Source of the DNA: Amycolatopsis pretoriensis
GTDB taxonomy: Bacteria > Actinomycetota > Actinomycetes > Mycobacteriales > Pseudonocardiaceae
Length of the DNA: 64,000 nucleotides
Assembly: GCF_900107925.1 (NCBI RefSeq)
Contig: NZ_FNUJ01000001.1
Location: 1,054,001-1,118,000, forward strand
Direction: 5' to 3'
Positions within the stretch are counted from its first letter, which is position 1. Each line of letters opens with the position of its first letter. This document shows, piece by piece, positions 35,810 through 44,285 of this stretch. The notes under the pieces were generated by a model. It was given only the letters and a program-made list of their open reading frames with translations. It was not told where the DNA came from and did no database searches. The position numbers and the translations under genes were made by a program.

Positions 35810-35823
35810 GTTACCATCGTAAC
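35810..35823. promoter_or_regulatory. Dyad GTTAC-N4-GTAAC before the TetR gene
   Basis: A perfect 5-bp inverted repeat (GTTAC, CATC, GTAAC) ends one base before the TetR ATG at 35825. It is a likely autoregulatory operator that would also sit at the 5' end of a leaderless transcript. Confidence 0.5.
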
Positions 35824-35824
35824 C

Positions 35825-36520
35825 ATGGCAACGAAGACGGCGGCGGACACGAGGGAGCGCATCCTCGAAGCGGCAGCGGCTTTGCTGGTGGCCGAGGGGC
35901 GCGACGGTCTGTCGACGCGCGCGGTGAGCGCGGCGGCGGGCGTCCAGCCACCGGCGCTGTACCGGTTGTTCGGGGACAAGGACGGCCTGCTGGACGCGGT
36001 GGCGGCGTACGGGTTCGACGAGTACCTGACGAGCAAGCGAGCCTTGGGGTCAACGGGCGACGCGGTCGAGGACCTCCGCCGTGGTTGGGACTTGCACATC
36101 GAGTTCGGGCTGTCGAGGCCGGAGTTCTACGTGCTGATGTACGGAGACGCCCGCCCAGGCCGAACGTCTCCGGCAGCGCGCGAGGCAGAGGCAATGCTGC
36201 GAGGAATAGTCGAGCGAGTGGCGACGGCGGGCAGGCTGAGGGTGAGCGTCGAGCGAGCGGCAAGACTGGTGCACGCAACGGGAATGGGCGTGGTGCTGTC
36301 GTTGATCGCAACGCCGGAGCAAGAACGCGACGAAGAGCTGTCACCAACGGCCCGAGAGACGGTAATGGCCCGAATCCTGACGGGCACAGAGGAGTCGCCA
36401 GGCTCAGGCCTGCCAGAGCGAGCAATAGCCCTCCGAGCAGGTCTGGACGGCGCGGAAGCGCTGACCCAGGCAGAACGAGTGCTGATGGCGGAATGGCTGG
36501 ACCGCATAGCGAACGCCTAA
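35825..36520 (+). CDS. TetR-family transcriptional regulator
   Basis: The 231-residue protein has the N-terminal TetR HTH (RERILEAAAALLVAEGRDGLSTRAVSAAAG in two helices, then VQPPALYRLFGDKDGLLDAV) and a helical ligand domain. It follows glycerate kinase on the same strand, 21 nt downstream, but has its own operator. Codon use changes sharply after about residue 100: many A-ending codons and three ATA isoleucines, rare in the rest of the window. Target and ligand unknown. Confidence 0.87.
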   Translation: MATKTAADTRERILEAAAALLVAEGRDGLSTRAVSAAAGVQPPALYRLFGDKDGLLDAVAAYGFDEYLTSKRALGSTGDAVEDLRRGWDLHIEFGLSRPEFYVLMYGDARPGRTSPAAREAEAMLRGIVERVATAGRLRVSVERAARLVHATGMGVVLSLIATPEQERDEELSPTARETVMARILTGTEESPGSGLPERAIALRAGLDGAEALTQAERVLMAEWLDRIANA

Positions 36521-36593
36521 GGCGAGGGCCAGTCGAGAACCCGGGCACCATCGAAACCCAGGCCCCCCGGCAACCCCGATCCGAAGCCAGAAC

Positions 36594-36652
36594 ACGGCCG
36601 GCAGCACCGGGTCAAGGCATCTTTCCCGCCTTGACGCGGTGTTGCCGGCCGT
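36594..36652. terminator. Long hairpin downstream of the TetR gene
   Basis: Two 25-nt arms (36594-36618 and 36628-36652) are complementary apart from one G-T wobble and one mismatch, with a 9-nt loop containing TTT. The outer arm reads ACGGCCGGCA and the inner arm GTCAAGGC. It is probably a terminator active in both directions. Confidence 0.65.
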
Positions 36653-36781
36653 AGTCACAATGGCGCTTCGGGGTTGCGGAGCAAAGACCGCGACAGCGGT
36701 CCGCAAAAAGCTACTCCATCCGCAGCAGGGCTGCATCGATCCAGTCCCATCGGACATTGCTTGTCACTCCGGCGTGACCCA

Positions 36782-36804
36782 ATATGTTGCCGCCCACAAC
36801 ATAT
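36782..36804. promoter_or_regulatory. Perfect inverted repeat before the glucoamylase gene
   Basis: ATATGTTG (36782-36789) and CAACATAT (36797-36804) flank a 7-bp spacer and end 27 bp before the GH15 start. This suits an operator for an unlinked sugar regulator. Confidence 0.5.
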
Positions 36805-36831
36805 CCACGACAAAGCCGTCGGAGGCCCCGA

Positions 36832-39054
36832 ATGATCAGGTGGAAACCGGCCCTGGCCTGCGCAGCAGCAGCAATCCTGCTCACCGGCACATCCCCTGGA
36901 ACAGCCCAGGCAACGGGCACGGCAACGGACTGCTGCGGCGGAGGGGCATCCTGGGCAACGGGCAACAAGTCGGCGTTGGGGACGGCAACGACGACGGCCA
37001 GCCCGGTGTGGTTCACAGTGGCCAACGGAGTGACGTCCGAGGTGTTCTACCCCCGAGCCGACGTCCCGAACATGCAGGACATGCAGTACATCGTCACCGA
37101 CGGCAGCACATTCGTGGACCTCGAGCGGGACGCGACGAACCACGTGGTGACGATGCCCGACGAGAAGGCCCTCCAGTACACGGTCACGAACACCGCGAAG
37201 AGCGGAAAGTACCGGATCACCACGGACTACGTAACCGACCCGGCCCGAGCCACACTGGTCACGAATACGCGTTTCCAATCCCTGGACGGCGGGAGCTACC
37301 GGCTGTACCTCCTGGCCAACCCGTCGATGGCGGGCGGAGGGTCGAACGACAACGCGTGGTGGGACGGCACCGGGCTCGTCGCAAGCGGAACCGAAACCCT
37401 GTTCGGCGGCACAGCGACGGCGGTCGTACAAGCCCTGCGAGTCTCGACAGGGTTCACCGCGCACGACAACGGTTACACGGGCGCGGCGAGCGACTGCCTG
37501 ACCGACCTGCGCGCGGACAAGTCCCTGAACAACCAGTACGACAACATCTCCGGCGCGGGCAACGTGGTCCAGTGTGGACAGATTCCGGTCGGAACGGACA
37601 CGACGTTCACGGTCGCCCTCGGCTACGGCAGCACGACGGCATCGGCGACGTCCAACGCGAGTGGCTCCCTGGGCACCGGCTTCACCGCCATCTCGACCTC
37701 CTACCGCAGCGGCTGGAACTCCTATGTGAACAGCCTGAAACCCGCCCCGGCCAGCGTCTCCGGCGACACGCAACGGCGGCGCGCCTACTACGTGGCGGCA
37801 ATGGCCCTGAAGACGGCGGAAGACAAGCAGCACCCCGGCGCGAGCGTCGCGGGCCTGGCCACCCCCTGGGGCGACTACACGAACGGCGACCACATCAACG
37901 ACGGCTACCACCGGGTCTGGGGCCGCGACCTCTACCAGCAGGCAACGGGTCTCCTCGCCGCCGGCGACAACGCCCAGGCGAAGCGGATGGCCCAGTTCCT
38001 CTGGAACTCCCAGTGGATCGGCAGCCCCACGGCGGGCGACGGCACGACGTACCCGGCGGGATCGTTTCCCCGCTACAGCCCGGTGTCCGGGGTGAGCGGC
38101 GCGAGCGCGCAACAGCTCGGCTGCTGCGAACAGCTCGACCAGGACGCCGACGCGATCCTGCTCGCCTGGCTGACGGGCGTGACCGACGCCTCGACCTACG
38201 CCAAGGTCAAGACCACGGCGAACCACATCGTCTCGACCGGCCCGGACACGACCGAGCGGTGGGAGGAGCAGTACGGCAAGTCACCGTCGTCGGTGGCCGC
38301 CGAGATCGCGGGGCTCGTCGCGGCGGGTGCGATCGCGCGGGCCAACGGCGACACGGCGAGCGCGACCACGTGGGAGTCCACAGCGGACTCGTGGCGCAAC
38401 TCCCTGGCCGGCTGGACGGTCACGACGTCGGGCTACTGGGGCGGGCACACGTACTACGAACGCCTCGACCGCGCCGGGAACCCCGACGACGGTGCGACGA
38501 TCTGCTTCGACGAAGGGTGCTTCTACGAGCACGACGTCACCGACTTCGGGTTCCTCGACCTCGTGCGGCTCGGCATCCGCCCGGCGGGCGACGCGACGAT
38601 CGCGAACTCGGTCGCGCCGACGGCCGCCGCGTCCGACGGCAACTCGCCGATGCAGGTGAGGCTGCCGAACGGGGACGTCTACTTCCACCGCTACCCGCAC
38701 GACAACTACGGCGAGAGCACCGCGAACTGCACCGGCTGGCCCGCGGGAGGTAGTCAGCGGTTCGGCCGGCTCTGGCCGGTGCTGTCGGGGGAGCGGGGGC
38801 AGTACGAACTGGCCAACGGCCGCTCGGCCGCGGTCTACCTGAAGTCCATGGCGGACTCGGCCAACGACGGGTACTTCGTGCCCGAGCAGGTCTGGGACCG
38901 CGCCGACGCCGGCTGCTTCGGCCTGGGCCGCCCGACGGGCAGCGCGGGTCCGCTGATGTGGGCCGAGGGCCAGTACCTGCGGCTCGCGCAGAGCATGGAC
39001 GCGGGCCACAACCTCGACACGCCGTCGATCGTCAAGACCCGCTACGGCACCTGA
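36832..39054 (+). CDS. Secreted glucoamylase/glucodextranase-like GH15 enzyme
   Basis: The 740-residue protein begins with a signal peptide (MIRWK, a hydrophobic stretch to ILLTGTSPGTAQA, cleavage probably after AQA). A glucodextranase-N-like beta domain follows (about 30-300), then the GH15 (alpha/alpha)6 barrel. Catalytic glutamates are in RWEEQYGKSPSSVAAEIAGL and, near the C terminus, GPLMWAEGQYLRL; GYHRVWGRDLYQQATG marks the substrate pocket. It releases glucose from alpha-1,4 (or 1,6) glucans outside the cell. GGAGG lies 6 nt before the ATG. The first 200 codons use A-ending codons unusually often. Confidence 0.87.
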   Translation: MIRWKPALACAAAAILLTGTSPGTAQATGTATDCCGGGASWATGNKSALGTATTTASPVWFTVANGVTSEVFYPRADVPNMQDMQYIVTDGSTFVDLERDATNHVVTMPDEKALQYTVTNTAKSGKYRITTDYVTDPARATLVTNTRFQSLDGGSYRLYLLANPSMAGGGSNDNAWWDGTGLVASGTETLFGGTATAVVQALRVSTGFTAHDNGYTGAASDCLTDLRADKSLNNQYDNISGAGNVVQCGQIPVGTDTTFTVALGYGSTTASATSNASGSLGTGFTAISTSYRSGWNSYVNSLKPAPASVSGDTQRRRAYYVAAMALKTAEDKQHPGASVAGLATPWGDYTNGDHINDGYHRVWGRDLYQQATGLLAAGDNAQAKRMAQFLWNSQWIGSPTAGDGTTYPAGSFPRYSPVSGVSGASAQQLGCCEQLDQDADAILLAWLTGVTDASTYAKVKTTANHIVSTGPDTTERWEEQYGKSPSSVAAEIAGLVAAGAIARANGDTASATTWESTADSWRNSLAGWTVTTSGYWGGHTYYERLDRAGNPDDGATICFDEGCFYEHDVTDFGFLDLVRLGIRPAGDATIANSVAPTAAASDGNSPMQVRLPNGDVYFHRYPHDNYGESTANCTGWPAGGSQRFGRLWPVLSGERGQYELANGRSAAVYLKSMADSANDGYFVPEQVWDRADAGCFGLGRPTGSAGPLMWAEGQYLRLAQSMDAGHNLDTPSIVKTRYGT

Positions 39055-39067
39055 TCGACCGGCCGGC

Positions 39068-39092
39068 CCGGCACGCCCCCTCGGTGTGCCGG
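39068..39092. terminator. Hairpin between convergent GH15 and NAD-kinase-like genes
   Basis: CCGGCACGCC (39068-39077) pairs with GGTGTGCCGG (39083-39092) over a 5-nt loop with one wobble. It lies in the 46-bp gap between two convergent genes. Confidence 0.6.
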
Positions 39093-39100
39093 ACCGGCGG

Positions 39101-39970
39101 TCACCGCACCAGGCGGACGGTCTTCGCCGCCGGGACGAAGGTCGCCGTCTGGCCGCGGGTGAGGGCGACGGCGTCGGTTTCGAGGCCGTCGCCGAACGCG
39201 ACCAGGCGGTCGGATTCGACTTCGACCGTCAGCGGCGCCCGCGTCAATTCCCCTTCGGTGCACGTGGTTCCGGTCGTCGGCGACGGCCAGGCCTCGCGCA
39301 CGAACCAGACGAGCCGGGCCTCGCCGGGTGCGGGCAGGTGCAGCGCGCTCCCGCGTTCGCGCCAGACCGACCCGCACCAGCCGGTCGCGCCGGTGCCCGT
39401 CCCGACGAGGATGCCCGACGACGCCTGGCGTTCCGCCGGCCCGCCACCGACCCCCAGCCGGTAGCGGGCCGTCTGGTGCCCGGCGTGCCCCAGGTAGATC
39501 TCGTTGAGCGCGAGCAGCCGCTGGCCGTCGTCGGCGGTGAGCTCGGCCATCGTGCGGTGCTCGACGTCGCCGGTGGAGCGCACCAGGTCCGCGACCGCCG
39601 CCGGCGGGTGCCGCACCAGCACCCCGGGCGCGCCCGGCGCGATCCCGATCACCGGCTGGCCGTCGAGGTACTTGGCCACGTTCGCGACGAGCCCGTCCTG
39701 GCCGACCACCACGACGACGTCCTCCGGGGTGAACAGGAACCGGTCGAGGTCCGCCCGTTCGACCTCGCCGCGGCGCCAGTCCAGCGGGATCGCCGCCGAC
39801 GCCGCGGCGAGCGCCGCGCGCACGGCGGCGTCCGCCTCGGTCACCTCGGCCAGGTCGCGCCCGCGCGTGCGCAGGAAGAACTCGGCCTGGCCGCGCGTGC
39901 CGTGCCGGGCGAGGAGTTCGGCCAGCTCGGTGCGCCGGTGCACCAGCACCACGCGCGGGGCGAGGCTCAC
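39101..39970 (-). CDS. NAD kinase-like protein
   Basis: The 289-residue protein resembles ATP-NAD kinases. A VVVVVGQDGLVANVAKYL segment (about residue 90) takes the place of the GGDG motif, followed by PVIGIAPG. A later SSGILVGTGTGATGW segment matches the substrate-binding TPTGSTAY region. The second Gly of GGDG is Gln here, so activity needs proof. It overlaps the SPFH gene by 4 nt (GTGA) and is probably translated with it. The NrtR-type regulator upstream supports a role in NAD(P) metabolism. Confidence 0.65.
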   Translation of the reverse strand: MSLAPRVVLVHRRTELAELLARHGTRGQAEFFLRTRGRDLAEVTEADAAVRAALAAASAAIPLDWRRGEVERADLDRFLFTPEDVVVVVGQDGLVANVAKYLDGQPVIGIAPGAPGVLVRHPPAAVADLVRSTGDVEHRTMAELTADDGQRLLALNEIYLGHAGHQTARYRLGVGGGPAERQASSGILVGTGTGATGWCGSVWRERGSALHLPAPGEARLVWFVREAWPSPTTGTTCTEGELTRAPLTVEVESDRLVAFGDGLETDAVALTRGQTATFVPAAKTVRLVR

Positions 39971-40968
39971 GACCGCACGCCCAGCTTCGTCAGCAGCGGC
40001 GCGAGCAGGTCCGGCGTGATCGTCAGGCTGTCGATCTGCGGCAGGTTGCCCGCCAGCTCCTTCAGCGCCAGCCCGGTCAGGACGGCCTCGGGCAGATCGC
40101 GGTACGCGGCCAGCCGCGCGGCTTCCCCGGCCGCTTCCGCCTCGCCCAGCGCGCGCTTGCCGTCGGCTTCCACGAGCGTCAGGCGCTCCTTGCGCGAGGC
40201 CTGCGCCTCGGTCTCGATCCGGCTCGCCGCCGCGGCCTCTTCGGCCTGGCGACGGGCGTTCGCGCCACGCTGGGTCAGCAGCTGCTCCTCGCGACGAGCC
40301 AGCTCGATCTGGTTCTGCAGCTCGTTTTCGCTGATCGCGCGTTCGCGTTCGACGGCGAGCGCCCGGCGTTCGAAGGTCGCCCGGTCGGCTTCCTGCTGGA
40401 CCTTCTCCCGCGCGGTCGTCTGCAGGGCCTTTTCGACCTCCGGCTCGGCCCGGATGGCGACGACGCGGACGTCGACGACGGCCGAGCCGGTCTGCGCGAG
40501 CCGGGTGTCCTCCTCGGCGAGCCCGGCGCGGATCCGGTCGCGGACCGCTTGGACGCCGTCGGCCAGCGCGGTCGTCAGGTCGATGCGGGTCAGCACCTCC
40601 ACGGCGTACTGCTGGACGTTCTCGGTGAGCAGCCCGCTGATCTGCGCCAAGGGGTCGCTTCTCCAGCGCCCGGTGTCGGGGTCGATGGAGAAGTCGATGC
40701 GCTGCGCTGCCAGCTCGGGGTTCTCGATCCGGAAGGTCAGCGCGAGCTGGACGGTGACGTCCTGGAAGTCGGCAGTGCGGGCGTGGAACAGCAGCGGCAG
40801 CTCGCGGTCGTCGACGGGGACCTCCGAGACGACCGCCGTCAGCGGCCGGTACCAGAACGACAGCCCGACGCCGTCGTGCGCGAGCTTGCCGCGGCGGTAG
40901 TGGCGGATGTGGACGGTCGGGGCGCCGCGCAGGTGGCGGAACCCGAAGCGGCGGTCGATGTCGGCCAT
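39967..40968 (-). CDS. SPFH/Band 7 domain protein
   Basis: The 333-residue protein has a Band 7 domain (about 30-190; FHARTADFQDVTVQLALTFRIENP, LTENVQQYAVEVLTRIDL). A long charged coiled coil follows (about 200-290; many Glu, Ala, Arg, Gln; ERERAISENELQNQIELARREEQ in pieces). No N-terminal membrane helix is evident, so it may attach peripherally or act in the cytosol. SPFH proteins form oligomeric membrane scaffolds. It heads an operon with the NAD-kinase-like gene and is divergent from the Nudix regulator, with two palindromes between. Confidence 0.85.
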   Translation of the reverse strand: MADIDRRFGFRHLRGAPTVHIRHYRRGKLAHDGVGLSFWYRPLTAVVSEVPVDDRELPLLFHARTADFQDVTVQLALTFRIENPELAAQRIDFSIDPDTGRWRSDPLAQISGLLTENVQQYAVEVLTRIDLTTALADGVQAVRDRIRAGLAEEDTRLAQTGSAVVDVRVVAIRAEPEVEKALQTTAREKVQQEADRATFERRALAVERERAISENELQNQIELARREEQLLTQRGANARRQAEEAAAASRIETEAQASRKERLTLVEADGKRALGEAEAAGEAARLAAYRDLPEAVLTGLALKELAGNLPQIDSLTITPDLLAPLLTKLGVRS

Positions 40969-40980
40969 GAGCCCTCCTCT

Positions 40981-40999
40981 TATCGTCGAGGTGACGATA
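40981..40999. promoter_or_regulatory. NrtR-type operator 1
   Basis: TATCGTC-GAGGT-GACGATA is a perfect 7-bp inverted repeat, 12 bp before the SPFH gene start. It shares ATCGTC...GACGAT with operator 2, whose centre lies 34 bp away. Confidence 0.65.
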
Positions 41000-41013
41000 T
41001 GCGGCCGGGTGGC

Positions 41014-41034
41014 TAATCGTCAAGATGACGATTA
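41014..41034. promoter_or_regulatory. NrtR-type operator 2
   Basis: TAATCGTCA-AGA-TGACGATTA is a perfect 9-bp inverted repeat, 10 bp before the Nudix regulator start. With operator 1 it covers most of the 76-bp divergent promoter region, so both directions are probably repressed together. Confidence 0.7.
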
Positions 41035-41044
41035 GAGTCGTGGC

Positions 41045-41722
41045 ATGGGTCACCCGCCGTTCGCCGTCACCGTGGATCTCGTCGTGCTCACCCTGACCGA
41101 GGACGAGCTGTGCGCCCTGGTGGTGCGCCGGGGCATCGAGCCGTACCAGGGGGAGTGGGCGCTGCCCGGCGGGTTCGTCCGCGAGGACGAGGACCTGTCG
41201 GACGCGGCGCGCCGCGAGCTGGCGGAGGAGACGGGGCTGGCGCCGGGGACCGTCCACATCGAACAGCTCGCCGGCTACGGCGCCCCGGACCGGGACCCGC
41301 GGATGCGCGTGGTCACCGTCGCTTACCTGGCATTGGCGCCGGACCTGCCGACACCGAGCGCGGGCACGGACGCGGCGGAAGCACGCTGGACGCCGGTGCG
41401 GACGTTGACCCGCGAGAGGCTGGCGTTCGACCACGACCGGATCCTGGCCGACGGGGTCGAGCGCGCCCGCGCGAAGCTGGAGTATTCACCGCTGGCCACG
41501 GCGTTCTGCGCGCCGGAGTTCACGGTCGCGGAGCTGCGGCGGGTGTACGAACTGGTCTGGGACACGCGGCTGGACCCGCGCAACTTCCACCGCAAGGTCA
41601 CCGGCGCCGAGGGGCTGCTGGAGCCGACCGGCCGCACCACCACGCGGGACGGCGGCCGGCCGGCCCAGCTGTACCGGCGGGGGAAGGCGGAGCTGCTGTA
41701 CCCGCCGATGCTGCGCGCGTGA
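41045..41722 (+). CDS. NrtR-like Nudix transcriptional regulator
   Basis: The 225-residue protein has an N-terminal Nudix domain and a C-terminal winged helix (about 155-225; EFTVAELRRVYELVWDTRLDPRNFHRKV). This is the layout of NrtR, which senses ADP-ribose-type NAD metabolites. The Nudix box G-x5-E-x7-REL-x-EE-x-GL (about residues 40-62) is complete, so hydrolase activity may remain, unlike NrtRs that have lost it. Paired palindromes separate it from the divergent SPFH/NAD-kinase-like operon. It ends 3 nt before the convergent ABC permease gene. Confidence 0.82.
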   Translation: MGHPPFAVTVDLVVLTLTEDELCALVVRRGIEPYQGEWALPGGFVREDEDLSDAARRELAEETGLAPGTVHIEQLAGYGAPDRDPRMRVVTVAYLALAPDLPTPSAGTDAAEARWTPVRTLTRERLAFDHDRILADGVERARAKLEYSPLATAFCAPEFTVAELRRVYELVWDTRLDPRNFHRKVTGAEGLLEPTGRTTTRDGGRPAQLYRRGKAELLYPPMLRA

Positions 41723-41725
41723 CGC

Positions 41726-43480
41726 TCAGCCGAGGGCGCGCCCGGCCGGGCGGCGGGTGTGGATCCAAGCAGGCAACGCGGTGAGCAGACCGACCGCCAG
41801 CAGCACGCCGAGGGCGGCGAGCAGCTGCCACGACACCGGGGGAGCGACGAACTTGGGGTTGAGGAAGCCGTACAGCGCGGTCCCGCCCCAGATTCCCGTG
41901 AGCACCGCGAGGACGGCGGGCAGGAGCTGGGCGGTGCACAGCGCGGCGACGACCTGACCGGGCGTGGCGCCGAGGGTGCGGCTGACGGCCAGCGCCCGGC
42001 GGGCCTGGACCGCGCTGCTCCAGCCGACGAACACCGCGTTGAGCGTGGAAAGCGCGGCCAGCGCGAAGGTGACGCCGAGGGCGACCTGGCCGATCCGGGC
42101 GTTGATCACCGCCATGGCGGGATCGGTCAGGCCGGTGCTCGTGCCGTGGGCGACGGTGGTGCGGAAGGCGAGCAGCGCGGAGACCGTCACGCTGATGGCG
42201 GTCGTGCCGAGCGCGGTCAGGGCGGCGCGGCCGGGCCGGCGGGCGATCAGCCGGACGCCGAGCAGGAGCGACGTCGGCAGGTACGCCGTCACCGCGGTCA
42301 GCCGCGGGTGGTGCGTGACCGGCTCGGCCAGGGCCTGCACCGTGCTCGTGCGGGCGGCCCGCAGGACGGGCCCGAGTGTCCCGGTCAGGACCACCAGCGC
42401 GCCGAGGAGGAGCACGGCGACGACGGTGCCGGCGCTCGGCGGCCGGGTCGTCACCAGCAGCCCGGCGCTGGGATTGGCCAGCGCGGGGGCGGCGAGCGTC
42501 CCGGCGGTCAGCCCGAGCGCGGTGGCGATGGTGGTCGGCAGCAGGTACTGCACCAGCAGCGCGGTCGCGACGGTCCGCGGGCCGGCCCCGACGGCCTTGA
42601 GCAACCCGGCCCGCCGCCGGTCGCGCCCGGCGCGCACGGCGGCGAGCGCGGCGAGGGTGACGATCGCGGCCGCGGCCAGCAGCCAGCCGCCGATGACCAG
42701 GGTGGGCTGGGTGTCCTTGATCATGTTCCGGTCGCCCTGCAGCACGGTCTGCCAGTCGTGCGTGTTGACCCAGGCGGCCCCTCGGTCGGTGAAGTCGGTT
42801 TCGCGCCAGTCGACGGTGCGGTCCGGGTCGGTGAGCTTGAGGTGGATGAGGTGGACGGCTTCCGCGTCGCCCACCGCGGCGTGGGCGTCGGCGGTGGTGA
42901 GCCAGAGGCGGCCGCCCCGATCGGTCGGCCCGGCTCCTTGCGCCCAGTCGCTCCACGGGTAGACGGGGGTCGCGGCGCTGATCGCGACGCCGACCACCGG
43001 GTAGGCGTGGTCGCGGAAGGTGATGCTGTCGCCGACGTGCACGCCGTAGACGTCCGCGAAGCCGCGTTCGATCACCGCGCCGCCGGGGCGCACCCAGGAG
43101 CCGTCGGTCACGAGTGGACGGTCCACAGTGGAGGGCTGGTTCTCCCGGCCCTCGATGGAGGTGTGCGCGTCGCGTCCGTGGATCCGGACGACGGCGTCGA
43201 AGGCGAACACCGGATCGGCTTGCGCGGCGACGCCGGGGGTGGCCGCGATCCGCCGGGCGACGACGGACGGATCGGCGGCCGTCGTGATGGCGGTGATGTC
43301 GGGACCGGCGGTGGCCGCGCGGGTGTTCTCGTACCCGGTCGTCACGGCGGTGCCGGCGGCCAGGCCGAGGGTGAGCGCGCCGGTGGCGGCGGTGACGGCG
43401 ACCAGGAACAGCGCGGCCTCGCCGGGCCGGCGGCGCAGGTCGCGCGCGGCCAGGCGCCACACGAGCAGCAGACGTCCCAC
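41726..43480 (-). CDS. ABC transporter permease, FtsX/MacB type
   Basis: The 584-residue protein has one N-terminal transmembrane helix (AALFLVAVTAATGALTLGLAAG), a large extracytoplasmic domain (about 40-240), and two groups of C-terminal helices typical of FtsX-like permeases (ALAAVRAGRDRRRAGLLKAVGA; SAVQARRALAVSRTLGATPGQV, the conserved cytoplasmic coupling region). Such permeases with one ATPase export lipids, peptides or drugs. It follows the ATPase gene by 4 nt and is the last gene of the PadR-ATPase-permease operon. Confidence 0.85.
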   Translation of the reverse strand: MGRLLLVWRLAARDLRRRPGEAALFLVAVTAATGALTLGLAAGTAVTTGYENTRAATAGPDITAITTAADPSVVARRIAATPGVAAQADPVFAFDAVVRIHGRDAHTSIEGRENQPSTVDRPLVTDGSWVRPGGAVIERGFADVYGVHVGDSITFRDHAYPVVGVAISAATPVYPWSDWAQGAGPTDRGGRLWLTTADAHAAVGDAEAVHLIHLKLTDPDRTVDWRETDFTDRGAAWVNTHDWQTVLQGDRNMIKDTQPTLVIGGWLLAAAAIVTLAALAAVRAGRDRRRAGLLKAVGAGPRTVATALLVQYLLPTTIATALGLTAGTLAAPALANPSAGLLVTTRPPSAGTVVAVLLLGALVVLTGTLGPVLRAARTSTVQALAEPVTHHPRLTAVTAYLPTSLLLGVRLIARRPGRAALTALGTTAISVTVSALLAFRTTVAHGTSTGLTDPAMAVINARIGQVALGVTFALAALSTLNAVFVGWSSAVQARRALAVSRTLGATPGQVVAALCTAQLLPAVLAVLTGIWGGTALYGFLNPKFVAPPVSWQLLAALGVLLAVGLLTALPAWIHTRRPAGRALG

Positions 43481-43484
43481 GGGG

Positions 43485-44285
43485 TCAGCCTTCCCAGCTC
43501 AGCAGCGCGCCGAGCGGGGCCGTCGCGCCGTCGAGCCGCGTGTCGTCGACGAGCGATCCGTCGCGCAGCGAGACGACGCGGTCGGCGGTGGCGGCGACGC
43601 GCTCGTCGTGGGTGACCACGACCAAGGTCTGACCGGCGGCGCGAAGCTCGTCGAAGAGGCGGAGGATGTCGCGGGTCGCGGCGCTGTCGAGGTTCCCGGT
43701 GGGCTCGTCGGCCAGCACGACGAGGGGCTCGTTGACCAGCGCCCGGGCGACGGCCACCCGCTGCCGCTGGCCCCCGGAGAGTTCCGACGGCAGGTGGCGG
43801 CCGCGGCCGTCGAGCCCGACCCGGTCCAGCAGCGCGGTGGCCCGGGCCCGGGCGGTGCGCGGCGAGGCGCCGGCGAGCAGGGCGGGCAGCTCGACGTTCT
43901 CCGCGGCGGTCAGTTCGTCCATGAGCTGGAAGTCCTGGAAGACGAACCCGGTGGCCCGCCGCCGCAGCCGGGCGAGCGACCGTTCCCCGAGGTCGTCGAT
44001 CCGGCGGCCGCCGAGGCGGACCTGGCCGCGGGTGGGCCGGTCGAGCCCGCCGAGCAGCTGGAGCAGCGTCGACTTCCCGCAGCCGCTCGGCCCGGTGACG
44101 GCGAGGGTTTGCCCGGCGGAGACGTCGAGGTCGATGCCGTCGACCGCGCGGACGAGGGTTTCGCCGCGGCCGTAGGTCCGGGAGAGCCCGATCGCCTGCA
44201 GCACGGGCTTTTCGGCCGGCGACCGCGGTGTCCCGATCGTTCGTCGTCGCCGCGAGTCCCCGAGCCGCCGGCCGTCTCCCGTCAT
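43485..44285 (-). CDS. ABC transporter ATP-binding protein, LolD/MacB type
   Basis: The 266-residue protein has Walker A GPSGCGKST, the Q-loop FVFQDFQLMDELTA, signature LSGGQRQRVAVARAL, Walker B LVVLADEPTG and the switch His in VVVTHDE. The ATG at 44285 overlaps the stop of the PadR gene (ATGA). A Gly/Arg-rich N-terminal extension of about 25 residues precedes the ATPase core, so a start further in is possible. Confidence 0.9.
   Translation of the reverse strand: MTGDGRRLGDSRRRRTIGTPRSPAEKPVLQAIGLSRTYGRGETLVRAVDGIDLDVSAGQTLAVTGPSGCGKSTLLQLLGGLDRPTRGQVRLGGRRIDDLGERSLARLRRRATGFVFQDFQLMDELTAAENVELPALLAGASPRTARARATALLDRVGLDGRGRHLPSELSGGQRQRVAVARALVNEPLVVLADEPTGNLDSAATRDILRLFDELRAAGQTLVVVTHDERVAATADRVVSLRDGSLVDDTRLDGATAPLGALLSWEG

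Larger units (their letters stand above)
36521..36831. other. Intergenic region with terminator and operator-like inverted repeat
   Basis: No gene is supported in these 311 bases. They hold the large hairpin at 36594-36652 and the inverted repeat at 36782-36804, both listed separately. Base composition is AT-richer than the flanks and continues the unusual composition of the adjoining gene ends. Confidence 0.55.
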
